A DNA stretch of 64,000 bases from Syntrophaceae bacterium UBA7520 (GTDB lineage: Bacteria > Desulfobacterota > Syntrophia > Syntrophales > Smithellaceae). Of the stretch, positions 25,279-36,198 are shown piece after piece. The translations under genes and the position numbers were made by a program. The stretch covers positions 12,723-76,722 of the forward strand of contig DLNC01000019.1 in assembly GCA_002478265.1 (NCBI GenBank), given 5' to 3'. Each line of letters begins with the position of its first letter. The first letter of the stretch is position 1. The notes under the pieces are model-generated. The model was not told the origin of the DNA, made no database searches, and saw only the letters and a list, made by a program, of their open reading frames with translations.

Positions 25279-26055
25279 TTACTTCAGTTTGTAAATTTGA
25301 GCCCGGCAGATTTCCTGAAAACCGATGCGCCGGTAAACTTTCTCACCCGCTGGTGTTGCTTGCAGAATGACTTTCTTGTGGCCGGCGTCTTTTGCTGCGC
25401 GCATTGCCGCCAAAGTCACATGAAAACCGAGTCCCTTGTTGCGAAACTCAGGTAAAGTGGCGACATAATAAATGCCCGCCGTTTCCTTATCTGTAAAAAG
25501 CAAAGACGTGGCTGCCGGGTTACCGTCAACATATACCAGAAATAGTTTTTGCGCCCGCCGATTGCTTTGCGCAAACGACAAGACAAAAGCGTTGTATTCG
25601 TCGCGCGTGCGCTCGGGCATTTGAAAACCGCGAAAGGAAATATCCGCCCATAAAGGCAAATCTTTGTTGCTTTTGACTTCCGACACGGTAATTTGCGCGG
25701 GAATATTTTCCTCAAGCGCCTTAATATCCAAATCCGCCACCATGCAGGGAATTTGCGCAATCAGATCCATCCCCGCTGCGGCCAGCAAGTCCCTGGTCCG
25801 GGGCGTATCGCCGCGCGGATACAACCACCACCAGAAGCGAAGATTAAGATTGTGGTAATATTCTTTTATTTCCTCAATTGCCTCCGCGTTGTCTGCAAAA
25901 AGCGGTTTTTCATTCCAGACCCAGTTAAAATCGGAGATCGACACGCCGGTGTGCATCGAGCACACGGCATCTTTCTGCCGGAAGGACGCGTTGAGGCCGC
26001 CCCAATAGCGCCCGACGGCGAAAAAATTTTTTTCGGCATGGTCAAGGTTATTCAT
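25279..26055 (-). CDS. GNAT-family N-acetyltransferase
   Basis: A 258-residue protein with a C-terminal GNAT domain (about residues 125-258). The acetyl-CoA-binding stretch is LPEFRNKGLGFHVTLAAM and the end, RRIGFQEICRAQIYKL, is typical. The N-terminal half is also similar in layout to GNATs, so this may be a tandem protein. The start at 26055 (MNNLDHAEKNFF) is preferred; the frame continues 14 codons upstream with a Ser/Cys-rich stretch. The substrate is unknown. Confidence 0.8.
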   Translation of the reverse strand: MNNLDHAEKNFFAVGRYWGGLNASFRQKDAVCSMHTGVSISDFNWVWNEKPLFADNAEAIEEIKEYYHNLNLRFWWWLYPRGDTPRTRDLLAAAGMDLIAQIPCMVADLDIKALEENIPAQITVSEVKSNKDLPLWADISFRGFQMPERTRDEYNAFVLSFAQSNRRAQKLFLVYVDGNPAATSLLFTDKETAGIYYVATLPEFRNKGLGFHVTLAAMRAAKDAGHKKVILQATPAGEKVYRRIGFQEICRAQIYKLK

Positions 26056-26118
26056 GCAACTATCCACGCACGACGTGCTTCGCCGTCCGACAGTCAAAAA
26101 ATTTCAGAAGATATTTTT

Positions 26119-26397
26119 TTACTTTTTAAAACGGGCCTTGGCCTTATCCAGAGACTTCTTGAAAATATTCCAGGCGCCCTCCACCCCTTCTTTCAAATCT
26201 TTCCAGGAAGATTCGCTGGCGTCCTGGATTTCCGCCAGCTTGGTTCTAGCCGCGTCATAACGCTCGCGCAATGTTTTGATTTGCGCGTCATACTCATCCT
26301 TGGTCTTTTTCGCCTTGGCCTCCAGCTTATCAATATCGGCGCTCCATTTATCAATCTTTGTTTTCAGCTTCGCCACATACGCGTCTTTCTTTTCCAT
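26119..26397 (-). CDS. Small coiled-coil stress-type protein (sll1863-like)
   Basis: A 92-residue, highly charged helical protein, with Lys/Asp/Ala heptads over nearly the whole length (KLKTKIDKWSADIDKLEAKAKK) and a conserved-looking SSWKDLKEGVEGAWNIF near the end. This pattern matches the sll1863 family of small stress-related proteins as I remember it. GGAGGGAG precedes the ATG. It is 30 bases after pdxT on the same strand, possibly a read-through unit. Confidence 0.7.
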   Translation of the reverse strand: MEKKDAYVAKLKTKIDKWSADIDKLEAKAKKTKDEYDAQIKTLRERYDAARTKLAEIQDASESSWKDLKEGVEGAWNIFKKSLDKAKARFKK

Positions 26398-26427
26398 ATC
26401 GCTCCCTCCTTTTTACTGAAACAAAAA

Positions 26428-27102
26428 TCAGACAATCCGCGCCAGCCTTGTCCAGCTGTGTGTTTGCCAACGCGGATCAATGCTGCCGGAAGCGCTTACC
26501 GCTGATTTTATGCCGCATTTTTGCGCAAAATATCGATGCAGCGCCAGGCAGCCGGTCAGTTCCGGATGAAAAACGGTAACCAGAATATTATCATCCTCCG
26601 CGGCGGCGATGTAATCATCCATTCTCAGCAATATCCTGACATCAGGGCCGACGCGCAGAATTTTGGGCGCGCGAATAAAAGTCAAGGGAATGGACTCAGC
26701 AGCGACTTGCGGCATCACTGCCTCTGCGGCAAAGCTGTCCAGCTGCGAGCCGAAGCCATTGCGCTCGATTTCCATATCCATCAGCCCCAAACACGTCTCT
26801 TCATTGACAATTTTTTTGGCCAGAAGAATCGCCCCGGCGCAAGTGCCCCAGATTTTCATGCCGCGCTGATAATGCCGCACAATAACTTCCTGGAGGCCAA
26901 AAATTGACAGCAGGCGCTTCAGGCAGGTGCTTTCGCCGCCGGGAATAATTAAACCTGCTAAATCGTTAAAATCATTTTCTTCCTTCACTCGGCGGCCGGT
27001 AATGCCCAGGCGCTCTAAATGATCCAGGTGCTCATAAACCCCGCCCTGCAGATCGAGCACACCGATTACCGCGGGAGTGTCTTTTACCAGATGCAATGAC
27101 AT
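26428..27102 (-). CDS. pdxT: Pyridoxal 5'-phosphate synthase glutaminase subunit
   Basis: Releases ammonia from glutamine and passes it to PdxS for PLP synthesis by the DXP-independent route. The 224-residue class I glutaminase shows VIGVLDLQGGVYEH, LIIPGGEST, the nucleophile Cys in WGTCAGAI and the His-Glu pair in FHPELTG. It is longer than usual at the C-terminus by about 20-25 residues with no recognised domain. The gene lies 11 bases after pdxS. Confidence 0.95.
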   Translation of the reverse strand: MSLHLVKDTPAVIGVLDLQGGVYEHLDHLERLGITGRRVKEENDFNDLAGLIIPGGESTCLKRLLSIFGLQEVIVRHYQRGMKIWGTCAGAILLAKKIVNEETCLGLMDMEIERNGFGSQLDSFAAEAVMPQVAAESIPLTFIRAPKILRVGPDVRILLRMDDYIAAAEDDNILVTVFHPELTGCLALHRYFAQKCGIKSAVSASGSIDPRWQTHSWTRLARIV

Positions 27103-27113
27103 ATTTTTGAAAT

Positions 27114-27995
27114 TTACCAGCCGCGTCCCGCCAGAAGTTGTTCGGGAGGAATCTGTCCTATTTCGAGGCCGGGCATCGCTTCGCCCAATCCCATCGAGGC
27201 CTCCAGCACTTTTTGGGGGTCATTGAAGTAAGCGGTCGCCTTGACTATTGCCTTGGCGCGCAGCGCCGGATCCGCCGATTTAAAAATGCCGGAACCCACA
27301 AAAATTCCGTCGCAGCCCAGCTGCATCATCATCGCCGCGTCCGCGGGCGTGGCAATGCCGCCCGCAGCGAAGTTCACCACCGGCAAGCGACCGAGCTCTT
27401 TGACTTTAAGCGTCAGTTCATAAGGCAGTCCGTTTGCTTTGGCAAAACCGGTTACTTCTTCCTTGGGCATTTCCGCAAGCTGGCGGATTTCGCGGTTCAT
27501 TGTTCGCATATGGCGCACGGCTTCCACCACGTTGCCTGTCCCTGCTTCACCCTTGGTACGGATCATGGCCGCGCCTTCGGCAATACGCCTAAGCGCTTCG
27601 CCGAGGTTGCGCGCACCGCAGACAAAAGGAATCTTAAATTTTGTTTTATCGATATGGCACTCTTCATCCGCCGGAGTAAGAACTTCACTCTCATCGATGT
27701 AATCAATCTTCAGCGCTTCCAGAATCTGCGCCTCGACAAAATGGCCGATGCGCGCCTTGGCCATCACCGGAATCGAAACAGCTTTTTTAATTTCGGCAAT
27801 CATCGCCGGATCGGACATACGCGCTACGCCGCCATCTTTCCGAATATCGGCCGGCACGCGCTCGAGTGCCATCACCGCCACGGCACCGGCTTCCTCGGCG
27901 ATTTTTGCCTGTTCCACATTGGTTACATCCATGATGACGCCGCCCTTGAGCATCTGCGCCAGCTGGATATTTAATTCATGCCTTTTGGTGTCCAA
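27114..27995 (-). CDS. pdxS: Pyridoxal 5'-phosphate synthase lyase subunit
   Basis: Builds PLP from ribose 5-phosphate, glyceraldehyde 3-phosphate and ammonia. The 293-residue TIM barrel has the family motifs LAQMLKGGVIMDVTN, ALERVPADIR, MAKARIGHFVEAQ and NFAAGGIATPADAAMMMQLG, with the active-site lysines of KAR and RTKGEAGTG. It begins with TTG at 27995 behind GGAGG; the first ATG in frame would cut the conserved N-terminus. It forms an operon with pdxT. A separate transcript from hisF is likely, since 127 AT-rich bases lie between them. Confidence 0.97.
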   Translation of the reverse strand: MDTKRHELNIQLAQMLKGGVIMDVTNVEQAKIAEEAGAVAVMALERVPADIRKDGGVARMSDPAMIAEIKKAVSIPVMAKARIGHFVEAQILEALKIDYIDESEVLTPADEECHIDKTKFKIPFVCGARNLGEALRRIAEGAAMIRTKGEAGTGNVVEAVRHMRTMNREIRQLAEMPKEEVTGFAKANGLPYELTLKVKELGRLPVVNFAAGGIATPADAAMMMQLGCDGIFVGSGIFKSADPALRAKAIVKATAYFNDPQKVLEASMGLGEAMPGLEIGQIPPEQLLAGRGW

Positions 27996-28122
27996 TTATA
28001 TCGCCTCCTAACTAATCCTTAACGTAAAAATCTTAATACTTAACATTGTTTTTGTATAGTGAAATATTTGATGGTAATTTATGAAACCAGACGCCGTTCG
28101 TCAAGGATATTCAGGCGTTTTG

Positions 28123-28902
28123 CTACCAGATATTTCTTACCTTAATGCCGCGCTCTGCCAAAAAATGCTTTATTCCCGCGATGGTATACGTTTTGTAATG
28201 CACCATCGAGGCGATAAGCGCCGCGTCCGCCTTGCCCGCCGTCAGGACTTCCGCCAGATGTTCGGGCTTGCCCGCGCCACCGGAGGCAATTACCGGAATT
28301 TTCACGCTTTCGGAGATAAGTCTTGTTAAATTCAATTCGTAGCCGTCCTGCGTGCCGTCGGCGTCGATGGAATTAAGGCAAATTTCACCCGCGCCGAGGT
28401 TTTGGGCTTCTTTGGCCCACCACAGCGCGTCCAGGCCGGTATAAACGCGACCTCCTTCCACGACGATCTCGTAACTGGAGGGAGTTTTTTTGCTTTGCTC
28501 CACTTTTTTCACATCCATTCCCAAAACCACGCACTGGCTGCCGAAAGCTTTAGCGCCCTGCGTGATAATTTGCGGATTTTCCACCGCCGCGGAATTGACG
28601 CTTATCTTTTCCGCGCCCGCCCCAATTACTTTGCGCATGTCTTCCAGATTGCGGATGCCTCCCCCTACGGAAAAGGGAATGAATATTGTTTCCGCCACGC
28701 GCCGCACCACCTCAATCATGATATCGCGCTTGTCGGATGATGCCGTAATATCATAGAAAACTATTTCATCCGCTCCCTGTTCGTAATACTGGCGCGCCGC
28801 TTCCACCGGATCGCCAATGTCCACATTGCCTTTAAACTTAATGCCCTTGGTGAGCTTTCCCGCGCGCACATCCAGACAGGGGATTATCCTCTTGGAAATC
28901 AT
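28123..28902 (-). CDS. hisF: Imidazole glycerol phosphate synthase, cyclase subunit
   Basis: Makes imidazole glycerol phosphate and AICAR from PRFAR with ammonia from HisH. The 259-residue TIM barrel has MISKRIIPCLDVRAG with the catalytic Asp in CLDV, VGGGIR, and NSIDADGTQDGYE with the second Asp. The ATG at 28902 overlaps the hisH stop by 4 bases (ATGA) and has GGAGGGG upstream, so this start is preferred over one four codons earlier. hisH-hisF are about 14 kb away from hisIGBA. Confidence 0.95.
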   Translation of the reverse strand: MISKRIIPCLDVRAGKLTKGIKFKGNVDIGDPVEAARQYYEQGADEIVFYDITASSDKRDIMIEVVRRVAETIFIPFSVGGGIRNLEDMRKVIGAGAEKISVNSAAVENPQIITQGAKAFGSQCVVLGMDVKKVEQSKKTPSSYEIVVEGGRVYTGLDALWWAKEAQNLGAGEICLNSIDADGTQDGYELNLTRLISESVKIPVIASGGAGKPEHLAEVLTAGKADAALIASMVHYKTYTIAGIKHFLAERGIKVRNIW

Positions 28903-29525
28903 TTTCCCCTCCACGCGCAGAAGTTTTTCAAAAGCTGCAATCCGGGCCGGCCGCTTTTTTCCGGATGGAACTGCACGGCCACCAAGTTTTTAAAAGTCAA
29001 AGCGGAGCAGAAATTTATGCCGTATTCGGTCACGCCTAAAACCACCGCTTCTTCCGCGGGCGCGGGGTAATAGGAATGCACAAAATAAAACTCCGCTTCC
29101 GGCGCAATCCCTTCAAAAACCGGATGCTTGCGTCGTAAAACAACGCTGTTCCAGCCCATGTGCGGAATCTTCAGCGCCCGGTCGCCGCAAGTCAGCTTAT
29201 CCGGAAAACGCCGCGTTACTCCTTTCACCAAACCAATGCAGTCCGTGTTATTTTCCTCGCTATGCTCCAAAATTATCTGCGTGCCCAGGCAGATGCCGAG
29301 CATAGGCTTGCCTGCGGCAAAACAATTTTTCAGCGCCACGTCCAGTTTTTGCGGACGCAGATAAGCCATGGCTTCGCCCGCCGCGCCCACGCCGGGAAAA
29401 ATAATATGCGAAGCCTCTTTGAGCTTTTTCTCATCATCGGTAATAACAAAATTCCCGCCGATATTTTCCAGCGCCCGCGCGACACTGGTAATGTTTCCGG
29501 CATTATAATCAATAATCGCGATCAT
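28899..29525 (-). CDS. hisH: Imidazole glycerol phosphate synthase, glutaminase subunit
   Basis: Supplies ammonia to HisF. The 208-residue glutaminase has IDYNAGNITSV at the start, the nucleophile in GICLGTQ, and the His-Glu dyad in FHPEKSG. It is coupled to hisF by a 4-base overlap and starts 15 bases after the preceding membrane-protein gene, so all three are probably one transcript. Confidence 0.95.
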   Translation of the reverse strand: MIAIIDYNAGNITSVARALENIGGNFVITDDEKKLKEASHIIFPGVGAAGEAMAYLRPQKLDVALKNCFAAGKPMLGICLGTQIILEHSEENNTDCIGLVKGVTRRFPDKLTCGDRALKIPHMGWNSVVLRRKHPVFEGIAPEAEFYFVHSYYPAPAEEAVVLGVTEYGINFCSALTFKNLVAVQFHPEKSGRPGLQLLKNFCAWRGK

Positions 29526-29540
29526 ATGGTTAAAATGACC

Positions 29541-30092
29541 TTATCTTTCCGCAATTTTGATTCCCAGGCGCGCGCATAAATCGTCTACCTGCTTTATCTG
29601 CTGCGGTGTAAAGAAAATCCCGTGCGGCGCGAGATCATAAACTTTGGGCCACACGCCTTTATTATTCACCAAAAGCAGGGTAGCGCCGTGCTTTTGGCCG
29701 GAAAATAAAAAATTATTCAAATCGGGAGAGACATGCCAACTGTACTCGTCAATGTCCTGCCATAACTGGGCGAAGGAAGGCTCCACAAACAGGCCTTTTC
29801 CCGTCACCACAAGAATTTTGCCCTTTCTGCGCTTCATCATGTAAAGCGTGAAAACCAGCGCCGCCCCAAAAAACAAAAACATCCCCACCAGAACAATTTG
29901 CTGCTCTTTTGTCTTGTCTTTCAACATCCTGATTAAGTCTTGATGATAAACAAACAAAAGCGCGACAAGCAAAAGAAGAAAGAGCTTGAGCGCCCCTTCT
30001 CCTCGGGCGTGTTGAGCTTCTATCCGCAGCGCTTCCGGCGCCGTGCGGATTTCCTCAATTTTTTCCTGATTCTTTTTTGTGCCAATAAACAT
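29541..30092 (-). CDS. Uncharacterised two-helix membrane protein upstream of hisH
   Basis: A 183-residue protein that I do not recognise. Two hydrophobic segments (about residues 35-50 and 66-85) are separated by a short charged loop. The C-terminal 95 residues are soluble (KGKILVVTGKGLFVEPSFAQLWQDIDEYSWHV), reading like a small PH-type domain of the kind found in bacterial membrane proteins. It is in the same direction as hisH and 15 bases from it, so it is probably co-transcribed. Confidence 0.6.
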   Translation of the reverse strand: MFIGTKKNQEKIEEIRTAPEALRIEAQHARGEGALKLFLLLLVALLFVYHQDLIRMLKDKTKEQQIVLVGMFLFFGAALVFTLYMMKRRKGKILVVTGKGLFVEPSFAQLWQDIDEYSWHVSPDLNNFLFSGQKHGATLLLVNNKGVWPKVYDLAPHGIFFTPQQIKQVDDLCARLGIKIAER

Positions 30093-30156
30093 GTCTTAAA
30101 AATATTCCGCCAAAGCTGCACGGTATGTAGCAATTTTTATGCGCGGCTGGCAATAT

Positions 30157-31089
30157 TTATTTTACAAAGCATTCCCCCTGGTAACTATCCCGCCGTTCCA
30201 TCTCTTTATTTATTGAATTTAACACATCCAATTTATTCATCGCCCAGGTTGGCGCCAAAAAGATATCGCGGTAGCCGTCAGCGGTCAAACGCTGAATCAC
30301 CAAGCGCGGCGGCAGCACTTCCAGAATATCGGCTACCAGTGAAACATATTTTTCTTTGTCCATGAGTTTGACGGAGCCGTTTTTATACATCTGCCCCAGC
30401 AGGGTTCCTTCCAGCGCCAAAAGCGAATGAATCTTGATGCCGTCGATAGGCAAGCCGGCAAGGGTTCTTGCCGTCTGTATTATTTCCTCATCTGTTTCGT
30501 CTGGCAGGCCGACAATAATATGCGCGCAGATATTTATGCCACGCCCGGCGCAGGCGCGCACCGCATCGATAAACTGCGAAAAATTATGCCCTCGGTTGAT
30601 TAACCGCAGCGTTCTATCGTGCATTGATTGTAATCCCAACTCCAGCCAGACATGATGTTTTTTGGCGTAACCGCTGAGCAGATCAATTATCTCTGAATCA
30701 ACGCAATCCGGTCTTGTGCCAATGGAAAGGCCAATAACATCTTCCTCGGCCAACGCTTCATCATAGAGAGAGCGCAGTTTTTCCACCGGCGCGTAGGTAT
30801 TGGTGAAGGTCTGAAAATAAGCGACAAATTTTGAGGCGTGCGGTTTGTAGAATTTTTTACCGCTTTGAATCTGTTGGGAAACAGAAGGCAGCGCCCCCTT
30901 CTGGCGCAGTTTTGAGCCGCGTCCATCGCAGTAAATACAGCCGCCTGTGGCCACATGGCCGTCGCGATTGGGACAAGTGAAGCCCGCGTCAATCTGCAGT
31001 TTGTGCACGTTGACGCCGAAGAGATTGCGCCAGTAGCTTTTCAGATCGTAATATCTTTTATCATTTTTCCAGAAATCGGGCCTGGGCAT
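30157..31089 (-). CDS. Radical SAM protein, TIGR01212/YhcC family
   Basis: A 310-residue radical SAM enzyme. The Fe-S cluster motif is the spread form CPNRDGHVATGGCIYC, with three Cys near residues 40-55, diagnostic of the YhcC branch. SIGTRPDCV, LELGLQSMHD and GLPDETDEEI are typical radical SAM barrel motifs. The reaction is not established; the family relates to Elp3-like proteins. It is the first gene of a minus-strand run; 64 bases separate it from the next gene. Confidence 0.92.
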   Translation of the reverse strand: MPRPDFWKNDKRYYDLKSYWRNLFGVNVHKLQIDAGFTCPNRDGHVATGGCIYCDGRGSKLRQKGALPSVSQQIQSGKKFYKPHASKFVAYFQTFTNTYAPVEKLRSLYDEALAEEDVIGLSIGTRPDCVDSEIIDLLSGYAKKHHVWLELGLQSMHDRTLRLINRGHNFSQFIDAVRACAGRGINICAHIIVGLPDETDEEIIQTARTLAGLPIDGIKIHSLLALEGTLLGQMYKNGSVKLMDKEKYVSLVADILEVLPPRLVIQRLTADGYRDIFLAPTWAMNKLDVLNSINKEMERRDSYQGECFVK

Positions 31090-31168
31090 GCCGCCTCTTT
31101 TCTATTGTTTTTTTACGGATCATGCCGTAGAAAACACATTGTTTCAACTATCGTAAATGTATAGTTAT

Positions 31169-31260
31169 GTCTTTGCGAGCGAATGGCAATGAACAAAGCA
31201 ATCTAATAAGTGTGCAATATATTAAGATTGCCGCGTTCACTGACGTGAACTCGCAATGAC
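31169..31260. repeat. Palindromic interspersed repeat (GTCATTGCGAG type)
   Basis: Two arms in inverted orientation: GTCTTTGCGAGCGAA...AAGCAATCT (31169-31204) and AGATTGCCGCGTTCAC...CTCGCAATGAC (31225-31260). This matches the common short non-coding repeat found in many bacterial genomes with GTCATTGCGAG ends and a GCAATCT core. It lies between the divergent radical SAM and mnmG genes. Confidence 0.75.
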
Positions 31261-31332
31261 AACTAGGCACCAGGAACGCTTTTACTACTGATTAAGAACA
31301 TGCGCAAGCTATGGATTTAAGGAGCAGCAAAA

Positions 31333-33201
<1,869 letters not shown>

Positions 33202-33208
33202 TTACCGA

Positions 33209-33982
33209 CTAGGCTGTTATTTGCTTATCAAACTTATGGTAATGCTGTTTTACCTTTTCTATATATCGCCAGTGATAACCTTTTAGACCTTCTTTGAGTG
33301 AAGCTGGACCCGCAAAATACGCCGCCAGCACATAATTCCATACCTCTGGCTCCTGATAACCAAGCTTGGCGTAATTATCATACAGCTCCTTGAGAATTAC
33401 CGAAGCGACCATAATATTAGCCTGCGGATCAAACATGTGCTCTCTGGTAACCGGAAGATTATGTTTTTCGACATAGGCGTTCCAGGTACCGGGCTGAATC
33501 TGCATAATTCCCTTGGCGTAAGCCCGCGAAACAACGGTGGGGCGAAAAGTGCTTTCGGTTTTCATAATTGCCAGATACATCTGCACGGGAATATTTGTTT
33601 TTCTTGATTCCTCAACTACGGCTTCGGCGATTTGCAAAGACAGGTTTTCTTCCACGCCTCTGCTTAAAAGCACTTCCGAGATATTTTTCTTTTTATTTAA
33701 AAGAATCCAACTGTCGTAAAGTTCATAATACATCGTTATCCGCGAGGAGTTTTGCCCGTCAAACGCGGCCTGGGCCTGCTTTTCGATGTAAATATAAGTG
33801 GTTCCTATCATAAGCGCAATCAGCGCGCACGCGATGATTCTGCCGAAGAAATTACTTTTGGCTATCGTGGTTGATTTCGCTCGTTTTTTTTCCTTGCGTT
33901 CAATTTCTTTCAGCTTTTGCTCGATCAACGCTGAAGAACTTTTCATTTTTATTTTTCCATTTTTTATCAGCTTTAATTTCAT
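33209..33982 (-). CDS. Membrane-anchored lytic transglycosylase (SLT domain)
   Basis: Peptidoglycan-cleaving enzyme, 257 residues. A Lys-rich N-terminus is followed by one transmembrane helix (IIACALIALMIGTTYIYI), so the enzyme is anchored in the inner membrane facing the periplasm. The SLT domain covers the C-terminal half: catalytic Glu in MKTESTFRP, then AKGIMQIQPGTW (GLMQ motif) and AAYFAGP (usually AYNAG). The start is uncertain: ATG 33982, a GTG at 34018 or a second ATG 12 codons later. Confidence 0.88.
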   Translation of the reverse strand: MKLKLIKNGKIKMKSSSALIEQKLKEIERKEKKRAKSTTIAKSNFFGRIIACALIALMIGTTYIYIEKQAQAAFDGQNSSRITMYYELYDSWILLNKKKNISEVLLSRGVEENLSLQIAEAVVEESRKTNIPVQMYLAIMKTESTFRPTVVSRAYAKGIMQIQPGTWNAYVEKHNLPVTREHMFDPQANIMVASVILKELYDNYAKLGYQEPEVWNYVLAAYFAGPASLKEGLKGYHWRYIEKVKQHYHKFDKQITA

Positions 33983-34373
33983 TTTACTCAACTCTCTTTC
34001 ATACGTAAATACACACACCGGCTTTACCGTTGAATATTACTTTTCAACTGAATCAGAGGTCGAAGATAGTGTTAAGGTAATTTACGGGTGGGTGTTGATT
34101 TTTGGCGCATTGAGCTGAAACCGGAATCATTTGCCGCTCGCTTAAAGCGGCTTTGCTTCAGCTGCTATTTAGTTGTTATGTGTTAACCTATGGCCTTCTC
34201 CGTCAATAAATCATTTAAATTTTCTTATCAGGCAAAGCTATATAATGAATTAAATTCGTTTCGTCAACCAAAAAATGTTGAAATTTACCTTCAGGGATGT
34301 TTAATTAATTGTATTCATTTGTTTTTTTATCAGTGTGTATTTTTTGCCATCGGGCGTCAAAACATGAAAATCA
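33983..34373. other. AT-rich intergenic stretch without a recognised gene
   Basis: A 391-base gap. A nested hairpin lies around 34111-34165 (arms AGCTGAA/TTCAGCT around GCCGCT/AGCGGC), followed by GTTATGTGTTAAC. Short open frames here have no good start and read as AT-rich noise. It lies upstream of the transglycosylase, so its promoter should be in the first part. Nothing else was seen. Confidence 0.6.
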
Positions 34374-35519
34374 TCAAAAATGTTTGTCCAGATACCTCGC
34401 GAGCCGGTCTAAACCTTCCCTGATGTTTTCCAGGGAATTGGCGTAGGAAAAGCGCAAAAATCCTTCGCCGCCGCTGCCGAAATCGATGCCGGGGGTTACG
34501 CCCACTTTGGCTTTCTCAGTAATGCGGAAAGCTTCCTTATATGAATCTTTGCAAAACTTACGCGCGTCGGCAAAAACATAAAACGCGCCGGTGGGCTCCA
34601 CGTGAATGACAAACCCCATTTCCTGCAGGCGCCCCAGCATATAACGGCGGCGCTCGTCATAAATTTTCACCATTGCCGCCACGTCTTTTTGCGCCTTTGT
34701 CAACGCGGCAATCCCCGCCCACTGGATAAATCCACTGGCGGAAATCATGAAGTTCTGATGAATCCGCTGCATTACTTTGGAAAACTCCCTGGGAAAGATG
34801 CAGTAGCCCAGCCGCCAGCCGGTCATCGCGTATAATTTGGAAAAGCCGTTAATCACAAAAGCGCGGTCGGTAAATTCCAAAATGGAATGCGCGCGGTCTT
34901 TGTAAACCAGGCCGTGATAAATCTCGTCGGAAACTATATATTGCTTTTTAAACTGAGCGATGTTCTGCAATTGCTCCTTACTCATGACAATGCCCGTAGG
35001 ATTTGACGGCGAATTGATAAAAATCGCCTTTGTGCGCGGCGTAATCTTCTTTTTAATATCCGCCGGGCGATACACAAATCCTTCTTCCGGACGGGTTTTT
35101 ATTTCCTTGAGCTTGCCGCCCGCCGCCAGGATAAAATTCTGATAGCAGGGATAGCGCGGGTTGGAGACAATCACTTCATCGCCTTTATCCAGAATAGCCA
35201 ACATCGCGAACAAAAGAGCCGGAGAAGTTCCGGTGGAAACTAAAACTTGTTCCGGCGTAATCGTCACGCGGTATTCCTGAAAATAAAAATCACAGATCGC
35301 CTGTCGCAGTTCCAGAAGCCCCAAAGCGTGCGTGTAGCGGGTTTTGTTTTTTTGCAACGCGTCAATGGCCGCCTCAGTGATAACTTTGGGCGTGGGAAAA
35401 TCCGGCTCGCCCACCTCCAAATGAATGACGTTTTCTCCCCGGCGTTCCAGCTCTTCAGCTTTGGCCATTACATCCATCACGATAAAAGAAGTAAATTTAT
35501 CCGCGCGTTTGGAAATCAT
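34374..35519 (-). CDS. Pyridoxal-phosphate aminotransferase, class I/II (aspartate aminotransferase-like)
   Basis: A 381-residue fold-type I aminotransferase. Motifs are LEVGEPDFPTP near residue 35, SNPRYPCYQN, NSPSNPTG, VSDEIYHGL, and the PLP lysine in NGFSKLYAMTGWRLGY. The C-terminal Arg in FLRFSYANS would bind the substrate carboxylate. The amino-acid substrate is not clear; aspartate, alanine or aromatic acids are possible. The ATG at 35519 has GAAGGA upstream; the frame continues 8 codons further. It is transcribed away from the SH3-domain gene. Confidence 0.92.
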   Translation of the reverse strand: MISKRADKFTSFIVMDVMAKAEELERRGENVIHLEVGEPDFPTPKVITEAAIDALQKNKTRYTHALGLLELRQAICDFYFQEYRVTITPEQVLVSTGTSPALLFAMLAILDKGDEVIVSNPRYPCYQNFILAAGGKLKEIKTRPEEGFVYRPADIKKKITPRTKAIFINSPSNPTGIVMSKEQLQNIAQFKKQYIVSDEIYHGLVYKDRAHSILEFTDRAFVINGFSKLYAMTGWRLGYCIFPREFSKVMQRIHQNFMISASGFIQWAGIAALTKAQKDVAAMVKIYDERRRYMLGRLQEMGFVIHVEPTGAFYVFADARKFCKDSYKEAFRITEKAKVGVTPGIDFGSGGEGFLRFSYANSLENIREGLDRLARYLDKHF

Positions 35520-35704
35520 GATAATCCTTCGCCCTTGGGCCACTATTTCAATATATCTAATGTTATTGGCCTAATTTTTCAACCATTAATCTTTAAATAA
35601 AGGCGCAAATATGCTAGCTTTAAGCTACAAAATATATTCGTATCTTGTTTCTTAATCAGGCGAAAATACTCGCCTAACTTTGCTCGTAATAAAGGAGGTA
35701 AAAA

Positions 35705-36196
35705 ATGGCTCGCTATATATCACTGGTCATTTTCCTTGCGGCGCTGAGTTTTCTTTGCTTGAGCGCGACCGCGCAAACACAAAAAACCATGAGCGTGCAG
35801 GTAAAACAAACGCAATTGAGAGCTACTCCCTCGCATCTGGGAAAGATTGTGGTCAGAGCTCCCTACGGCGCGCGCGTCACTATTCTCGAGGAACGCGGCG
35901 ACTGGAAAAGAACGGCTTACGGAAGTTACCGCGGCTGGGTGCATGCTTCTTCTCTGACCACCAAGAGAATCATTTTAACAGCTGGACAGACTTCTCAAAC
36001 CGGCACCGTCGGGCAGGGTGAAATAGCTCTGGCGGGAAAAGGATTTAATAAGGAAGTCGAAAACCGCTACCGCGCGACTAACAAAAATCTGGATTACACC
36101 TGGATAAACCGCATGGAAGCCTTCGATGTAACCTCGGAGCAGATAGAAAATTTTGTCAGCGAAGGAAGGCTTTCGCTGGGCAACGAGGGAGGCTGA
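35705..36196 (+). CDS. Exported protein with bacterial SH3 domain
   Basis: A 163-residue protein with a signal peptide (cleavage about TAQ/TQK) and one SH3b domain at about residues 30-85 (VKQTQLRATPSHLGKIV, GARVTILEERGDW, GWVHASSL). Such domains often bind peptidoglycan peptides. The C-terminal half, with VENRYRATNKNLDY, is not recognised. AAAGGAGG precedes the ATG. It is followed 2 bases later by an M48 lipoprotein, so the pair is coupled and probably acts together in the periplasm. Confidence 0.83.
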   Translation: MARYISLVIFLAALSFLCLSATAQTQKTMSVQVKQTQLRATPSHLGKIVVRAPYGARVTILEERGDWKRTAYGSYRGWVHASSLTTKRIILTAGQTSQTGTVGQGEIALAGKGFNKEVENRYRATNKNLDYTWINRMEAFDVTSEQIENFVSEGRLSLGNEGG

Positions 36197-36198
36197 AT

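Noticed and set aside
25693..26505. A 270-codon plus-strand frame opposite the GNAT, coiled-coil and pdxT genes
   Set aside because: It crosses three genes on the other strand and has no motif; similar shadows occur opposite pdxS (27138-27974) and prpE (43564-44514).
34105..34185. Nested hairpin followed by GTTATGTGTTAAC, resembling an integron attC site
   Set aside because: The matching 5' core site is missing, no integrase or cassette array is nearby, and only one copy is seen.
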